The position numbers were made by a program, and so were the translations under genes. From NCBI GenBank assembly GCA_945952465.1, contig CAMFIB010000003.1, positions 143,508-207,507 of the forward strand: a DNA stretch of 64,000 nucleotides, given 5' to 3'. Positions within the stretch are counted from its first letter, which is position 1; every line of letters starts with the position of its first letter. Shown here in pieces: positions 53,775-62,956 of this stretch. Source of the stretch: an uncultured Pseudomonadota bacterium. Its GTDB lineage: Bacteria; Pseudomonadota; Gammaproteobacteria; Burkholderiales; Burkholderiaceae_C. The notes beneath the pieces were generated by a model that worked only from the letters and a program-made list of their open reading frames with translations, did no database searches and was not told the DNA's origin.

Positions 53775-54674
53775 ATGGCGACCAAATCACGCAGCCCCAA
53801 TTACCCGGCCATCGATCTGAACCGCGCTATTGATTTCGCTCGGAAGCTCTATGCCGCGAACCATTTGCACAAAGCCTCAGCCGAGGTTGTCGCAAAGGCT
53901 ATTGGATACACGGGACTCAACGGAAGCTCTCTGACCGCAATAGCGGCACTCAAAAAGTACGGCCTTCTTGAAGAGGAGGGAAAAGAGTTCCGTATCTCCA
54001 AGGACGCACTGACGATTTTGGTAGAGCCAGCGTCATCGGAAGAGCGCGCCCGAACTATTGTCAAGCTCGCCAGCAAGCCCGATCTTTTCGCTGAACTGCA
54101 ATCAAATTATCCGGGGAGCGTCCCGAGTGACGAGATTTTGCGGGCATGGTTTCTACGAAAAGGCTTTGTTCAATCCACGGTTGATACTCCTATTCGGGCC
54201 TATCGCGAAACCATGGAGCTGTCCTATGCACAGCAAGCGCTTTACAACGCGGTTCCGCCAGCGCCGCCTGCTGTGCAGACGCCGAAGCCCGTAGTGGCGC
54301 CCAAAGTGGGCGACCTCGTGCAATGGGAATCGGCGGGAACTTTGATGTTCGAACAGCCAAGGCGTGTAGTTAGCGTTACCCCTGACGAGCAGTTTCTGTT
54401 CGTGGAGGGCAGCGCTACTGGCATACCGACAAAGGAAATCACCGCGACTCAAGCAGCAACCGCAACTCAAGCGCTGGCACCAGTTTTGCCGCCCATACTG
54501 AGCAGCCCAAATTCCCTGATAGCACTGTCTGGCATGCGGCAAGACACATTCACGATTGATGAAGGGACCGTGCTATTGCAGTGCCCTGCAGTCATGAGCG
54601 CGGCAAGCTATGAAGACTTCAACGACTGGATTGAGCTGCAACTTCGAAAGATAAAGCGTTCTATCTCCCAATAG
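53775..54674 (+). CDS. Orphan protein with possible N-terminal winged helix
   Basis: A protein of 299 residues. The first 90 residues (LNRAIDFARKLYAANHLHKASAEVVAKAIGYTGLNGSSLTAIAALKKYGLLEEEGKEFRIS) look like a winged-helix unit; a Pro/Val-rich linker (about 160-180) leads to a C-terminal part that ends in a helix (DFNDWIELQLRKIKRSISQ). No family is recognised with confidence. AAGGAG precedes the ATG. The gene is clearly more AT-rich than its neighbours and lies near an IS remnant, so recent acquisition is likely. Confidence 0.7.
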   Translation: MATKSRSPNYPAIDLNRAIDFARKLYAANHLHKASAEVVAKAIGYTGLNGSSLTAIAALKKYGLLEEEGKEFRISKDALTILVEPASSEERARTIVKLASKPDLFAELQSNYPGSVPSDEILRAWFLRKGFVQSTVDTPIRAYRETMELSYAQQALYNAVPPAPPAVQTPKPVVAPKVGDLVQWESAGTLMFEQPRRVVSVTPDEQFLFVEGSATGIPTKEITATQAATATQALAPVLPPILSSPNSLIALSGMRQDTFTIDEGTVLLQCPAVMSAASYEDFNDWIELQLRKIKRSISQ

Positions 54675-54677
54675 GAA

Positions 54678-54699
54678 GGCCCGCACCAGCGGGCCTTTT
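54678..54699 (+). terminator. Rho-independent terminator
   Basis: GGCCCGC and GCGGGCC arms with a short loop are followed by TTTT, directly after the orphan gene stop. Confidence 0.75.
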
Positions 54700-54769
54700 C
54701 TTAATCCAGCTTAAATTTCTCGACAGGCTCCAGCCTGTCCACCAGCGTCTTACACGACGGCTTTGAAGG

Positions 54770-55035
54770 CTAGCTAGCAATCCGCCGATAGGTCAAGCGC
54801 TTGCCCGCTATCTGCTTAAGCGCGATGTTGGCGCGGTCCACATCATTGAACCCGGGAGATTGGCGGGTGTTCCAGCGGAAGTCGAATTTATCGGCGTAGC
54901 GCTGGAGGCGCTTCTCGCTCACCGAATGGAACGTGCCAGTCATGCAGCGCTTGCGGATGGCAAACGACGATTCCACTGTGTGTGGTGACGTCGCCGCGAG
55001 CGCGTTCTTTGGCCCTGTGTTTCACGACGTTGTCT
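54770..55035 (-). pseudogene. IS1595 (ISXO2-like) transposase, C-terminal remnant
   Basis: The frame reads SPHTVESSFAIRKRCMTGTF, HSVSEKRLQRYADKFDFRWN and later GKRLTYR, the C-terminal end of ISXO2-type transposases. The catalytic N-terminal part is missing: an in-frame stop lies near 55035 and no related sequence is seen beyond. A perfect inverted repeat GACAGGCT / AGCCTGTC at 54722-54739 lies downstream but is not clearly an IS end. Confidence 0.7.
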
Positions 55036-55142
55036 TCCGTAGCTGTACCCCGGGCTGGAATTGGGGTTGGAGACTACGACGCCTCCTTGGTATGGCTGAT
55101 GAGTGAGCCATATCTAAGGGTCTGTCAAATACATACTTTGCA

Positions 55143-55169
55143 TAAAAAAAAGACCCGCCGAGGCGGGCC
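55143..55169 (-). terminator. Rho-independent terminator of the DUF1549/DUF1501/cytochrome operon
   Basis: On the minus strand CCCGCC and GGCGGG arms are followed by eight or more T, about 25 bp after the stop of the last operon gene. Confidence 0.85.
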
Positions 55170-55192
55170 ATGAAGTTCCGGAAGACACTCGT

Positions 55193-55900
55193 TCAGTTCG
55201 CCGCGAAGCAGTACAACAAGCCGGCGCCTCCCGTCGCCACCAGGTTGTCCTGCCCGCAGCCCCGGCTGGGGTGTGCCGAGTTCCAGGAAATGCTGTTGCC
55301 GCCGGTGCGGTCGAAGTGGCCGACCTGCACGGTGCCATCGGCCGCGCTGCTCGTGTAGTTCTTGCAGGTGTGGTCGGCAGCGTCGGCGTAGGCGCGGCCG
55401 TCCGGCTGCGAGCCGGTCAGGATGTCGTGCTGGTTGGGTTTGTCGCCGGCGCGGTTCACGGGCTGGTTCTTCTCGTTGAACGCGGTGGCCCAGCTCAGGG
55501 CGTTGCCGGTGCGCGCCACTTCCAGTGTGTCGCCGTGCAGGTGGGCGCTGTCGCGCGCCACCAGGGCGCCGCGCACGTTGTACCAGGGGCCATTGCCGAT
55601 GCGGTCGCGCGCGTTGACGGCGGGCTTGCCTTCGGCGGCCTGCGTGCTCAGGTAGGCGCGCCACGACTTGGCGCCGGCACCGGCGGCGGTGGCCAGCTTC
55701 TGGCAGTGCGCGTCGGCACCGGCCAGGCCACCGAGGTCGGCGCCCTTGCCGGTGCCTTCGCTGGTGATGAAGAAACTGAACAGCTTGGCGGCTTCGGCCG
55801 GTGTCGGCGGCGGGGCGGCCTGTGCGCTGGCCAGCACCGGCAGCAGGGCCAGCGTGGCAGCCGCGGCGGCGGCGATGCAATGGCGGGACATGGATTTCAT
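55193..55900 (-). CDS. Secreted lectin-like protein
   Basis: A protein of 235 residues. A signal peptide ending ASAQA is followed by FFITSEGTGKGADLGGLAGADAHCQKLA, SWRAYLSTQ, ARDRIGNGPWYNVRGALVA and the Cys-containing end HTCKNYTSS...GCGQDNLVATGGAGLLYCF. The pattern resembles secreted C-type-lectin/endostatin-like domains found in environmental bacteria. Four cysteines could form disulfides. It may bind a carbohydrate or sulfated ligand; this is inference. It is the last gene of the eight-gene operon. Confidence 0.6.
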   Translation of the reverse strand: MKSMSRHCIAAAAAATLALLPVLASAQAAPPPTPAEAAKLFSFFITSEGTGKGADLGGLAGADAHCQKLATAAGAGAKSWRAYLSTQAAEGKPAVNARDRIGNGPWYNVRGALVARDSAHLHGDTLEVARTGNALSWATAFNEKNQPVNRAGDKPNQHDILTGSQPDGRAYADAADHTCKNYTSSAADGTVQVGHFDRTGGNSISWNSAHPSRGCGQDNLVATGGAGLLYCFAAN

Positions 55901-55940
55901 GTGGGTCTGTGGGTGGGGTGATGAAAGGGAAGGGCCCGCG

Positions 55941-56420
55941 TCAGTCCTTGGCGCGGAAGTCGTCGTGGCAGGCCTTGCAGGTCTTGTTGAGCTTGGCGTA
56001 GCGGTCCTTCACGGCGGCGGCGTCGCCGGCCGAGGCGACCTTGGCCAGCTCTGTGGCTTCCTGCGCGAATTCGGCCGTCAGTTCAGCGGCGCGCTTGCTG
56101 TCCTTGAACCACTCGGGCTTCACGGCGGTGTCGTGCCAGCCCTTGCCCTGTTCGGTGCCGGCCGGAAACAGCGAGCCGAGGCCGGAGTTGGCGATGGCGG
56201 CGATGGTGTTGGCGGCGCGGCCGACTTCCTCGCGGTTGTAGGTACCGTCGAGCGAGGCCTTGATGCGGCTGGAGTTCCAGGCCACGAGCTGGAAGGCCGA
56301 CTGGCGAGACTTGATCAGGGTTTCCGGCTTGGGGGCTTGTTGCGCATGGGTGGCGAGCGACAGGGTGCCGATCGCCAGGGCCACGCTGGCGGCCAGCAGG
56401 GCGGTGGTGCGGTGGTTCAT
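55941..56420 (-). CDS. Class II c-type cytochrome (cytochrome c'/c556-like)
   Basis: A protein of 159 residues. Signal peptide ending LATHAQ; four-helix-bundle pattern; the single haem motif CKACH sits at the very C-terminus (NKTCKACHDDFRAKD), as in class II cytochromes. A periplasmic electron carrier that needs the Ccm system encoded 3 kb away. Confidence 0.88.
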   Translation of the reverse strand: MNHRTTALLAASVALAIGTLSLATHAQQAPKPETLIKSRQSAFQLVAWNSSRIKASLDGTYNREEVGRAANTIAAIANSGLGSLFPAGTEQGKGWHDTAVKPEWFKDSKRAAELTAEFAQEATELAKVASAGDAAAVKDRYAKLNKTCKACHDDFRAKD

Positions 56421-56470
56421 GTGGGACGTGTTGGAGTGAAGGGAATGCAGAAGGCGCTGACCCGGGCGGG

Positions 56471-57361
56471 TCAGGCGCGCAGGTGCTGGTTGAAGAAGGC
56501 CACCGTGCGTTGCCAGGCGAGCTTGGCGGCGGCCGGGTCGTGGCGGGGCGTGGTGTCGTTGTTGAAGCCGTGCTGGGTGCCGGCGTAGACGTAGGCCCGG
56601 TAGTTCACGTGTGCGGCCTTCAGCGCGTCTTCGTAGGCATGCCAGCCGGCGTTCACGCGCTCGTCGTTCTCCGCGTACTGGATCAGCAGCGGCGCCTGGA
56701 TGCGCGCGGCATCAGCGGCGGCGGGCTGGGTGCCGTAGAACGGCACGGCGCCGCCGAGATCCGGAATCTGGGTGGCGAGGTAGTTGGCAATTCCGCCGCC
56801 ATAGCAGAACCCCACCACCCCCACGCGGCCATTGCCGGCGGGCAGCGCCTTCAACACGCCGGCGGCGGCCACGAAATCGGCCCGCGTCTTCGTCTGGTCC
56901 AGCTTCTGGAACAGCTCGCGCGCCTTGTCCTCGTCGCCAGGGTAGCCGCCGAGCGGGTACAGCGCGTCGGGCGCGAAGGCGACGAAGTTGTCGAGCGCCA
57001 GGCGGCGGGCGATGTCCTCGATGTGCGGGTTCAGGCCCCGGTTTTCGTGCACCACCAGCACGGTGGGCAGCCGGCCGGTGGCCTGGGCCGGTTGCACCAG
57101 GTAGCCGCGCAGCTTGCCGTAGCCTTGTGGCGACGGGTACTCGACGTAGCTGGCCTTGATGCGTGGGTCGTTCTGCGGTACCTGCTGGGCCAGCGCGAAG
57201 TTGGGCGCGAGCTGCGACAGCAGCAGCTCGGCGGTGAGCACGCCCGTGGTGTGGGCGGCTGCGGCGTTCAGGAAGCCACGCCGGCTGATCAGGCCGTGCA
57301 CGTAGCGGTCGAACAAGCGCATCACCTCGGGGCTGAAGTCTTTGGCGTTGGGGCGGGTCAT
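56471..57361 (-). CDS. Dienelactone hydrolase family protein, exported
   Basis: A protein of 296 residues. A Tat-like signal (ISRRGFLNAAAAHTTGVLTAELLLSQ), then VLVVHENRGLNPHIEDIARRLAL, the nucleophile Cys in GVVGFCYGGGIANYLA, and the His in GTQHGFNNDTTPRH. DLH-family enzymes hydrolyse lactones or esters; export to the periplasm is notable. ATG at 57361 overlaps the upstream cytochrome gene by 4 nt, so the long upstream extension was dropped. Confidence 0.85.
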   Translation of the reverse strand: MTRPNAKDFSPEVMRLFDRYVHGLISRRGFLNAAAAHTTGVLTAELLLSQLAPNFALAQQVPQNDPRIKASYVEYPSPQGYGKLRGYLVQPAQATGRLPTVLVVHENRGLNPHIEDIARRLALDNFVAFAPDALYPLGGYPGDEDKARELFQKLDQTKTRADFVAAAGVLKALPAGNGRVGVVGFCYGGGIANYLATQIPDLGGAVPFYGTQPAAADAARIQAPLLIQYAENDERVNAGWHAYEDALKAAHVNYRAYVYAGTQHGFNNDTTPRHDPAAAKLAWQRTVAFFNQHLRA

Positions 57362-58017
57362 GGGGCTGGGCTCCTGGAAGGGTTGGGCGGCTGCAGGCCG
57401 GACAGGTAGCCGGAAAGCGCTTCGATGTCCTGGTCGCTGAGCCGGCGTGCCACGCGGTTCATCACACCGCCGTCGCTGTTGGAGCGGCCGCCGGCGCGCC
57501 AAGCGCGGAGTTGCCGCGTCAGGTAGTCGGGGTCCTGGCCTTCGATCAGTGGCGTAGGCGCGCGGCCGCCGCGCTCGCTGGCCGCCGCGCCGTGGCACGA
57601 CGCGCAGGCCGCGATGTCGCGCTCGGCGTCGCCGGAAACGAACAGCGCGGGAGCCTCACTGGCGCGCGGGGCAGCGCGTTCTGTTCGCATCGCGGGCTGG
57701 CTGGCGAAGTAGGCAGCGATGTCGGCCAGGTCGGCGTCGTCGAGGTGGCGGGCCACGTTGTTCATCACGACGTGCGAGCGCGCGCCGGTCTGGAAGTCGC
57801 GGATCTGCTTCACGATGTAGTCGGGGTACTGGCCGGCGAGGCGTGCGGCGGTGTTGGTGGGGTCGAGCGTGTTGCCCTGGCCGGTCGTGCCGTGGCACTC
57901 CTGGCAGCGCTCCGCTTCGGCCTTGAGGCGGCCGCGCAGCGCGTCCGGCGCCGCGTGGGCGGCGAGCGGAGCCAGTACCGTGGTGGCCAATGCCAGCATC
58001 CCGACCAACCGCCGCAC
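57358..58017 (-). CDS. Dihaem cytochrome c (c4-like)
   Basis: About 219 residues from a GTG at 58017 (an ATG at 57999 is possible). A signal peptide ending LAAHAA and two haem motifs, CQECH and CASCH, each followed by the Met-containing part of a class I domain (VMNNVARHLDDADLADIAAYF; GGVMNRVARRLSDQDIEALSGYL). A periplasmic electron carrier. The start lies 4 bp after the peroxiredoxin stop. Confidence 0.88.
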   Translation of the reverse strand: MRRLVGMLALATTVLAPLAAHAAPDALRGRLKAEAERCQECHGTTGQGNTLDPTNTAARLAGQYPDYIVKQIRDFQTGARSHVVMNNVARHLDDADLADIAAYFASQPAMRTERAAPRASEAPALFVSGDAERDIAACASCHGAAASERGGRAPTPLIEGQDPDYLTRQLRAWRAGGRSNSDGGVMNRVARRLSDQDIEALSGYLSGLQPPNPSRSPAP

Positions 58018-58021
58018 GGTG

Positions 58022-58615
58022 TCAGCGGCGATCGCCCGCAGCCGGCGAGAGGCGCTGCACGGTGGCCAGCGCCTGATCGACGTTCTCCACCGGGCTGAGG
58101 CCGCCAATGGTGGCCGCGATGCGGCCGTCTGCCGTCACGACGAAGGTGGTGCGCTCCGCGAAGCCGTGGTCGATGGTGTCGCCGCGGGTGTCCTTGCGGC
58201 TGGTGTCGGCGTCGCGCACTGCCAGCGCGTAGGCGCGGGCGATGCGGCCGTCGGCGTCGGAGGCCACCGCGACCTTGCCGCCGCAGTAGTCGGGGTCGGC
58301 CGAGAAGGCCTTGAGCCGCTGGATGTTGTCGAGTGACACACCGACGACGGTGGCGCCGGCGGCGGCGAACTGCTCGTGCTTGACCGCGAAGCTGCGAGCC
58401 TGCAGGTTGCAGCCGTTGGTGTAGGCCGACGGGTAGAAGTACACGACCACCGGCCCCTTGGCCAAAGCGTCGCGCAGCGAGAAGGCGAACTGCTGGCCGG
58501 CGACCGACGCCGGTGCGTCGAACAGCGGCGCGGTGTCGCCGGCCTTCAGCGCGGCCCAGGCGGGCAGCGTGGCGGCCGATGCCGCGAGCAGCGCGGCCAT
58601 GGCGAATCGTTTCAT
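58022..58615 (-). CDS. Peroxiredoxin (AhpC/TSA family), exported
   Basis: A protein of 197 residues. A signal peptide (MAALLAASAATLPAWA) is followed by GDTAPLFDAPASVAGQQFAFSL and VVVYFYPSAYTNGCNLQARSF with the peroxidatic Cys in TNGC. GFAERTTFVVTADGRI is also family-typical. Periplasmic peroxide removal beside cytochromes is a sensible role. Confidence 0.88.
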   Translation of the reverse strand: MKRFAMAALLAASAATLPAWAALKAGDTAPLFDAPASVAGQQFAFSLRDALAKGPVVVYFYPSAYTNGCNLQARSFAVKHEQFAAAGATVVGVSLDNIQRLKAFSADPDYCGGKVAVASDADGRIARAYALAVRDADTSRKDTRGDTIDHGFAERTTFVVTADGRIAATIGGLSPVENVDQALATVQRLSPAAGDRR

Positions 58616-58635
58616 GTGGGCATCTCCTCTTTGCA

Positions 58636-59046
58636 TCAGGATTTCTTGTAGAAGTTGTGGCAGGTCTTGCAGGTGCGCGACAGGTCGGTGGCGGTGTTGG
58701 TGGCCGCGCCGTAGTCCTTGGCGTCGATGTGGCCGAGGATCTTGGTGCTGAGTTCGCGGCTCTTGCGCGCGAGGTCGACCGCATCGGCCGCGTCGCCCTT
58801 GCGGCTGTAGTAGCCCTCGACCTGCGCGAACATCTCGGTCAGCTCCTTGGCGTCGGCCGTGGCCTGCTTGGACTGCTGCAGCGCGATGCTTGACGCCAGG
58901 CTCTTGTTGGTGTCCTCGATGGTCTGCATCAGCTCGGTGTCCAGGCCGTCCTCGGCCGAACGCACACCGAAGGCCGCCGCGGTGAGCACCAGGGCCACCG
59001 CGGCGAGCCGGGCCGGTGCGGACCGGCGTTCACGTCGCGGCCGCAT
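58636..59046 (-). CDS. Class II-like cytochrome c
   Basis: A protein of 136 residues. An N-terminal signal segment (LAAVALVLTAAAFGVRSA), a helical body, and the haem motif CKTCH at the C-terminal end (LSRTCKTCHNFYKKS). Similar in layout to the cytochrome at 55941 but clearly different in sequence. Confidence 0.8.
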   Translation of the reverse strand: MRPRRERRSAPARLAAVALVLTAAAFGVRSAEDGLDTELMQTIEDTNKSLASSIALQQSKQATADAKELTEMFAQVEGYYSRKGDAADAVDLARKSRELSTKILGHIDAKDYGAATNTATDLSRTCKTCHNFYKKS

Positions 59047-60489
59047 TCAGGCGAGGATGTCCTGGATGACCTTGCCGAACACCACGGTCGGGCGTTCCGA
59101 CCGGCCGCTGTTGAGGAAGGTCGTCTTCAGGTGGTCCAGGCCCATCAGCTGCAGCACGGTGGCGTGCAGGTCGTAGGTGTCGACGGCCTTGTCCTTGTCG
59201 GTCACCTGCAGGCCGATCTCATCGGTCTCGCCGTAGGTGTAGCCGGCCTTGAGGCCGCCGCCGGCCATCCACTGCGTGTAGCCCCAGGGGTTGTGGTCAC
59301 GGCCGTTGCCGCTCTGGCCGTAGGAGGTGCGGCCGAACTCCGAGGTCCAGACCACCAGCGTGGTGTCGAGCAGGCCGCGCGACTTCAGGTCGGCCAGCAG
59401 GCCGGCAATCGGTTTGTCGACCATCTTGGCCATCAGGCCGTGGTTCTTGTCGAGGTCGTTGTGGGCGTCCCAGCTCTGGCGGTCGATGTCAGCGCCTTCG
59501 GGGTAGCCGGAGACCACCTGCACGAAACGCACGCCGCGCTCCACCAGGCGGCGGGCGCGCAGCAGCACCTCGCCATAGCCTTCGCTGGTCTTGTCGTTCA
59601 GGCCATAGAGTTCCTTGGTGGCGTCGGACTCCTTGCCGATGTCCACCGCCACCGGTGCGGCGGCCTGCATGCGGTCGGCCAGCTCGTAGGACTGGATGCG
59701 CGCGCGCAGTTCGGTGTCGCTCGGGTGGCGTTGCGCGCCGAGCAGGTTGAGCTGCTTCAGCAGGTCGAGCGAGGCGCGCTGCTGCTGCGAGGTGCGGACT
59801 TCCGGGCGATCGAGGTACAGGATGGGCGATGGGCCGGGGCGGAAGGCCGTGCCCTGGTAGACCGCTGGCAAAAAGCCCGAGCTCCAGTTGACCGAGCCGG
59901 CCTGCGGCTCGCGGTCGCCGTTGTACAGCACCACGTAGGGCGGCAGGTCGGGGTTGGCCGAACCCAGCGCATAGGTGATCCAGGCGCCGAGCGACGGGCG
60001 GCCGGGGTTCAGGTCGCCGGTGTTGAGCTTCAGGATGGAGATGTCGTGCGTGGCGCCGACGGTGGTGCTCGACTTGATGAAGGTGATCTTGTCGGCCTGC
60101 GTGGCCAGGTTGGGCAGCAGGTCTGAGAACCAGGCACCGCTTTCGCCGTGCTGCTTCCAGGTGCGGTTGCCGGCGAACAGCTTGCCGACGCCGCCCTGGG
60201 TGCTGGTCTTGATGCCCTTCAGGAAGGACTCGGGCACCTCCTGCCCAGCCAGCTTGACGAGCTGCGGCTTGTGGTCGAACAGGTCCAGCGTGCTGGGTGC
60301 GCCGTTCTGATGCAGCCAGATCACCGACTTGACCTTGGGTGCGAAGTGCGGCGACTTGAGCGCCAGCGGGTCGATCAGGTCGGCCGCCATCGCGGCGCCG
60401 CCGAAGCCGGGGATGAGGCCGCCGAGCGCGGCGCCGCCGAGGGCGCTGCGCAGCAGGAAGTCACGCCGGGAGTGGAAGGTGTTGCACAT
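59047..60489 (-). CDS. DUF1501 protein, Tat-exported, alkaline-phosphatase/sulfatase-like fold
   Basis: A protein of 480 residues. A Tat signal (HSRRDFLLRSALGGAALGGLIPG), then KSVIWLHQNGAPSTLDLFDHKP, TFIKSSTTVGATHDISILKLNTG, FVQVVSGYPEGADIDRQSWDAHNDL, and VVWTSEFGRTSYGQSGNGRDHNPWGYTQWMAGGG. DUF1501 belongs to the alkaline-phosphatase superfamily, which includes sulfatases; the metal-ligand His/Asp pattern is visible (DAHND, GRDHNP). Function unproven. Its partner is the DUF1549/DUF1553 protein encoded upstream, a pairing best known from Planctomycetes. Confidence 0.9.
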   Translation of the reverse strand: MCNTFHSRRDFLLRSALGGAALGGLIPGFGGAAMAADLIDPLALKSPHFAPKVKSVIWLHQNGAPSTLDLFDHKPQLVKLAGQEVPESFLKGIKTSTQGGVGKLFAGNRTWKQHGESGAWFSDLLPNLATQADKITFIKSSTTVGATHDISILKLNTGDLNPGRPSLGAWITYALGSANPDLPPYVVLYNGDREPQAGSVNWSSGFLPAVYQGTAFRPGPSPILYLDRPEVRTSQQQRASLDLLKQLNLLGAQRHPSDTELRARIQSYELADRMQAAAPVAVDIGKESDATKELYGLNDKTSEGYGEVLLRARRLVERGVRFVQVVSGYPEGADIDRQSWDAHNDLDKNHGLMAKMVDKPIAGLLADLKSRGLLDTTLVVWTSEFGRTSYGQSGNGRDHNPWGYTQWMAGGGLKAGYTYGETDEIGLQVTDKDKAVDTYDLHATVLQLMGLDHLKTTFLNSGRSERPTVVFGKVIQDILA

Positions 60490-60528
60490 GGAAGTTTCCT
60501 TTGCTGATGAATGGGTGTGGCCGGCGCT

Positions 60529-62925
60529 TCAGAAGCGGTAGGCGAAATCGTTGGAGTTGGCGACCGTGTGCACCAGGTCGACGAAGGCGGCTGAGCGCAC
60601 CGGGTCGAACTGGCGGGTGTTCTTCACGCCCTGCGGCACCGCCACCTCGAAGCGGCCGCTGTCGCCGGCCTTGGCGCGGATCACGACCTGCTGCTGCGCC
60701 AGGAATTCCTTCAGCGCGGCGCGTTCGGCCTTTTCCGGGGCGCGCGAGAACAGGATCTCGTAGAGCCGGTTCAGTTGCGCGGTCTCGTCGGTGCCGACCT
60801 CGTTGACGATGCGGCCGGCCAGTGCCTGCGACCAGTCGAACACGACGTCGCTGTTGAACAGGGTCAGCGCCTGCAGCGGCGTGGTGGTCACATCGCGCTT
60901 GTGGTGCGGCTTGCTCGGGTCGGCCGGGTCGAAGTTCTGCGTCACCGGGTAGGGGAAGCTGCGGCGGCTGAACACGTAGATGCTGCGGCGGTACCAGTCG
61001 GCCTTGTCGTCCGACACGGCCCAGGCGCGGTTGCCGAGGAAGTCGCGCGATTTGCCGGCGTCGTTGTTGCCCTTGACGATGGGCGGGAACACCGCCGGAC
61101 CACCGACCTTGTCGACCAGCAGGCCCGAGGCGTACAGCAGCGAGTCTCGGATTTCCTCGGCCTCGAGGCGCTTGCGCGGGTAGACCGCGAGCAGCTTGTT
61201 CTCCGGGTCTGCCTTCACCAGGTCGTCGCGTTGGTTGGACGACTGGCGGTAGGTGGCCGACAGCAGGATGTCGCGGTGCAGCTTTTTCACGCTCCACTGG
61301 TTGCCGACGAACTGGGTGGCCAGGTGGTCGAGCAGCTCGGGGTGGGTGGGCTTGGCGCCGGCACGGCCGAAGTCGTGCAGCGTGGGCACCAGGCCGTTGG
61401 TGAAGTACTGCGCCCAGACGCGGTTCACGTAGACGCGGGCCGTCAGCGGGTTCTCGGCGCTCGACAGCCACTGCGCAAGCGCCGTGCGGCGGCCCGAGGT
61501 GTGGTCGCCCGGGGTGATGGTGGGCTGCGTCTTGCCGCCCCACAGCGCGGGAATGCCCGGCTGCACCTCGTCGGTCGGCTTCTCGTGCACGCCGGTGAAG
61601 CGCACGAAGGTCGGCGGTGAATCGGTGCCGAGTTCGACGGCCGCCGTCAGCGTGCGCGAGCCCTTGGCCGGCTTGAGCTTGTCGAACTTCTTCAGTTGTT
61701 CGGCGAGCGCCTGGTAGGCCGCGTATTTCTCGGCGTTGGCCGGGCTGTAGTCGGTGCGCTCCTTTTCCTGGCCGGTCTCGCGCAGGTAGGCCACGATGTC
61801 GTTCTCGGTGGCCACGGTCTTCAGCCGGTAGTTCACCCAGCGGTCCAGCGCGTTCCACTCGCCCTGCGGCTTGAAGATGGCGTCGCGGCTGTCGGTCAGG
61901 TAGCGCTCGTTGTGGTACTTGCGGCCGGTTTCGCGCACGCTGTCCAGAATCGCCTTCTGCTGCGCGCGGATGTCCTTGGTGGCCTCCTGGTAGGCGGCCT
62001 GCTGCTTCTCGAAGGCCTGGTCGAACTCGGTCTCGGTGCCCTTGGCCAGCGCGGCCTTCTCGTCGAAGCTGGTGTTGGCGAAGTAGGCCTGGAGCTGGAA
62101 GTATTCCTTCTGGCTCACCTTGTCGGCCTTGTGGTTGTGGCAGCGCGCGCAGCCGATGGTCGAGGCCAGGAAGACCTCGCCGACCTGGTCGGTCATGTCG
62201 GTCTCGATCTGGTACTTGCGTTGCACCAGGTCGCGCGAGTTGGCGTTGTCGGGGTAGCCGGCGAGGAAGCCGGTGGCGATGCGCGCCTCCTGGCTGTTGG
62301 GAAACAGCTCGTCGCCCGCCACCTGCTCCTGCACGAAGCGGTTGAAGGGCTTGTCCTGGTTGAAGGCGGTGATGACGTAGTCGCGGTAGCGCCAGTTGTT
62401 GGGCCGGGTCTGGTCGTTCTGGAAGCCCGAGCTGTCGGCGTAGCGCGCCAGGTCGAGCCAGCGGCGCGCCTGGCGCTCGCCGAAGTGGTGCGAGGCCAGC
62501 AGGCGGTCCACCAGCTTCTCGTAGGCCTGCGGCGAACGGTCGGCCTCGAAGGCCTTCACCTCGTCGGGCCGCGGCAGCAGGCCCCAGGTGTCCAGCGTGG
62601 CGCGGCGGATGAAGGTGGCGCGGTCGGCTTCCGGCGACGGCTTCAGTTGTTTGGCCTCGATCTGCGCCAGCACGAACGCGTCGATCGGCGAACGCACCCA
62701 GGCCTTTTGCCGAACGGCGGGCACCTCGGGCGCCTTCACCGCCTGGTAGGGCGACCAGGCCTTGGCGTTGCGCTTGGGCGTTGCTTCGGCTGCGGCGGCC
62801 TTGTCGGCGGCTGCAGCCGGCTGGCTGCCGGCCGCTGGCGGGGCGGGCGTTTTCTGGTCAGTGGTGGCGGTGGCTGCCAACGCCGGCAGCGCCAGCAGGA
62901 TCGACAGGTACAGGATTTTTTTCAT
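60529..62925 (-). CDS. DUF1549/DUF1553 protein with a c-type haem motif
   Basis: A protein of 798 residues. Signal peptide (ILYLSILLALPALAATA), a Pro/Ala linker, DUF1549 (about 75-270: SPIDAFVLAQIEAKQLKPSPEADRATFIRRATLDTWGLLP; RQARRWLDLARYADSSGFQND), ending with STIGCARCHNHKADK, where CARCH (259-263) could bind haem. DUF1553 follows (about 490-740: RTALAQWLSSAENPLTARVYVNRVWAQYFTNGLVPTLHDFG). It is the first gene of the operon behind a consensus sigma-54 promoter. Periplasmic role unknown; it probably acts with the DUF1501 protein and the cytochromes. Confidence 0.9.
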   Translation of the reverse strand: MKKILYLSILLALPALAATATTDQKTPAPPAAGSQPAAAADKAAAAEATPKRNAKAWSPYQAVKAPEVPAVRQKAWVRSPIDAFVLAQIEAKQLKPSPEADRATFIRRATLDTWGLLPRPDEVKAFEADRSPQAYEKLVDRLLASHHFGERQARRWLDLARYADSSGFQNDQTRPNNWRYRDYVITAFNQDKPFNRFVQEQVAGDELFPNSQEARIATGFLAGYPDNANSRDLVQRKYQIETDMTDQVGEVFLASTIGCARCHNHKADKVSQKEYFQLQAYFANTSFDEKAALAKGTETEFDQAFEKQQAAYQEATKDIRAQQKAILDSVRETGRKYHNERYLTDSRDAIFKPQGEWNALDRWVNYRLKTVATENDIVAYLRETGQEKERTDYSPANAEKYAAYQALAEQLKKFDKLKPAKGSRTLTAAVELGTDSPPTFVRFTGVHEKPTDEVQPGIPALWGGKTQPTITPGDHTSGRRTALAQWLSSAENPLTARVYVNRVWAQYFTNGLVPTLHDFGRAGAKPTHPELLDHLATQFVGNQWSVKKLHRDILLSATYRQSSNQRDDLVKADPENKLLAVYPRKRLEAEEIRDSLLYASGLLVDKVGGPAVFPPIVKGNNDAGKSRDFLGNRAWAVSDDKADWYRRSIYVFSRRSFPYPVTQNFDPADPSKPHHKRDVTTTPLQALTLFNSDVVFDWSQALAGRIVNEVGTDETAQLNRLYEILFSRAPEKAERAALKEFLAQQQVVIRAKAGDSGRFEVAVPQGVKNTRQFDPVRSAAFVDLVHTVANSNDFAYRF

Positions 62926-62956
62926 CGAGGGCTCCGGTATCGAAGCCCGTGCAGGC

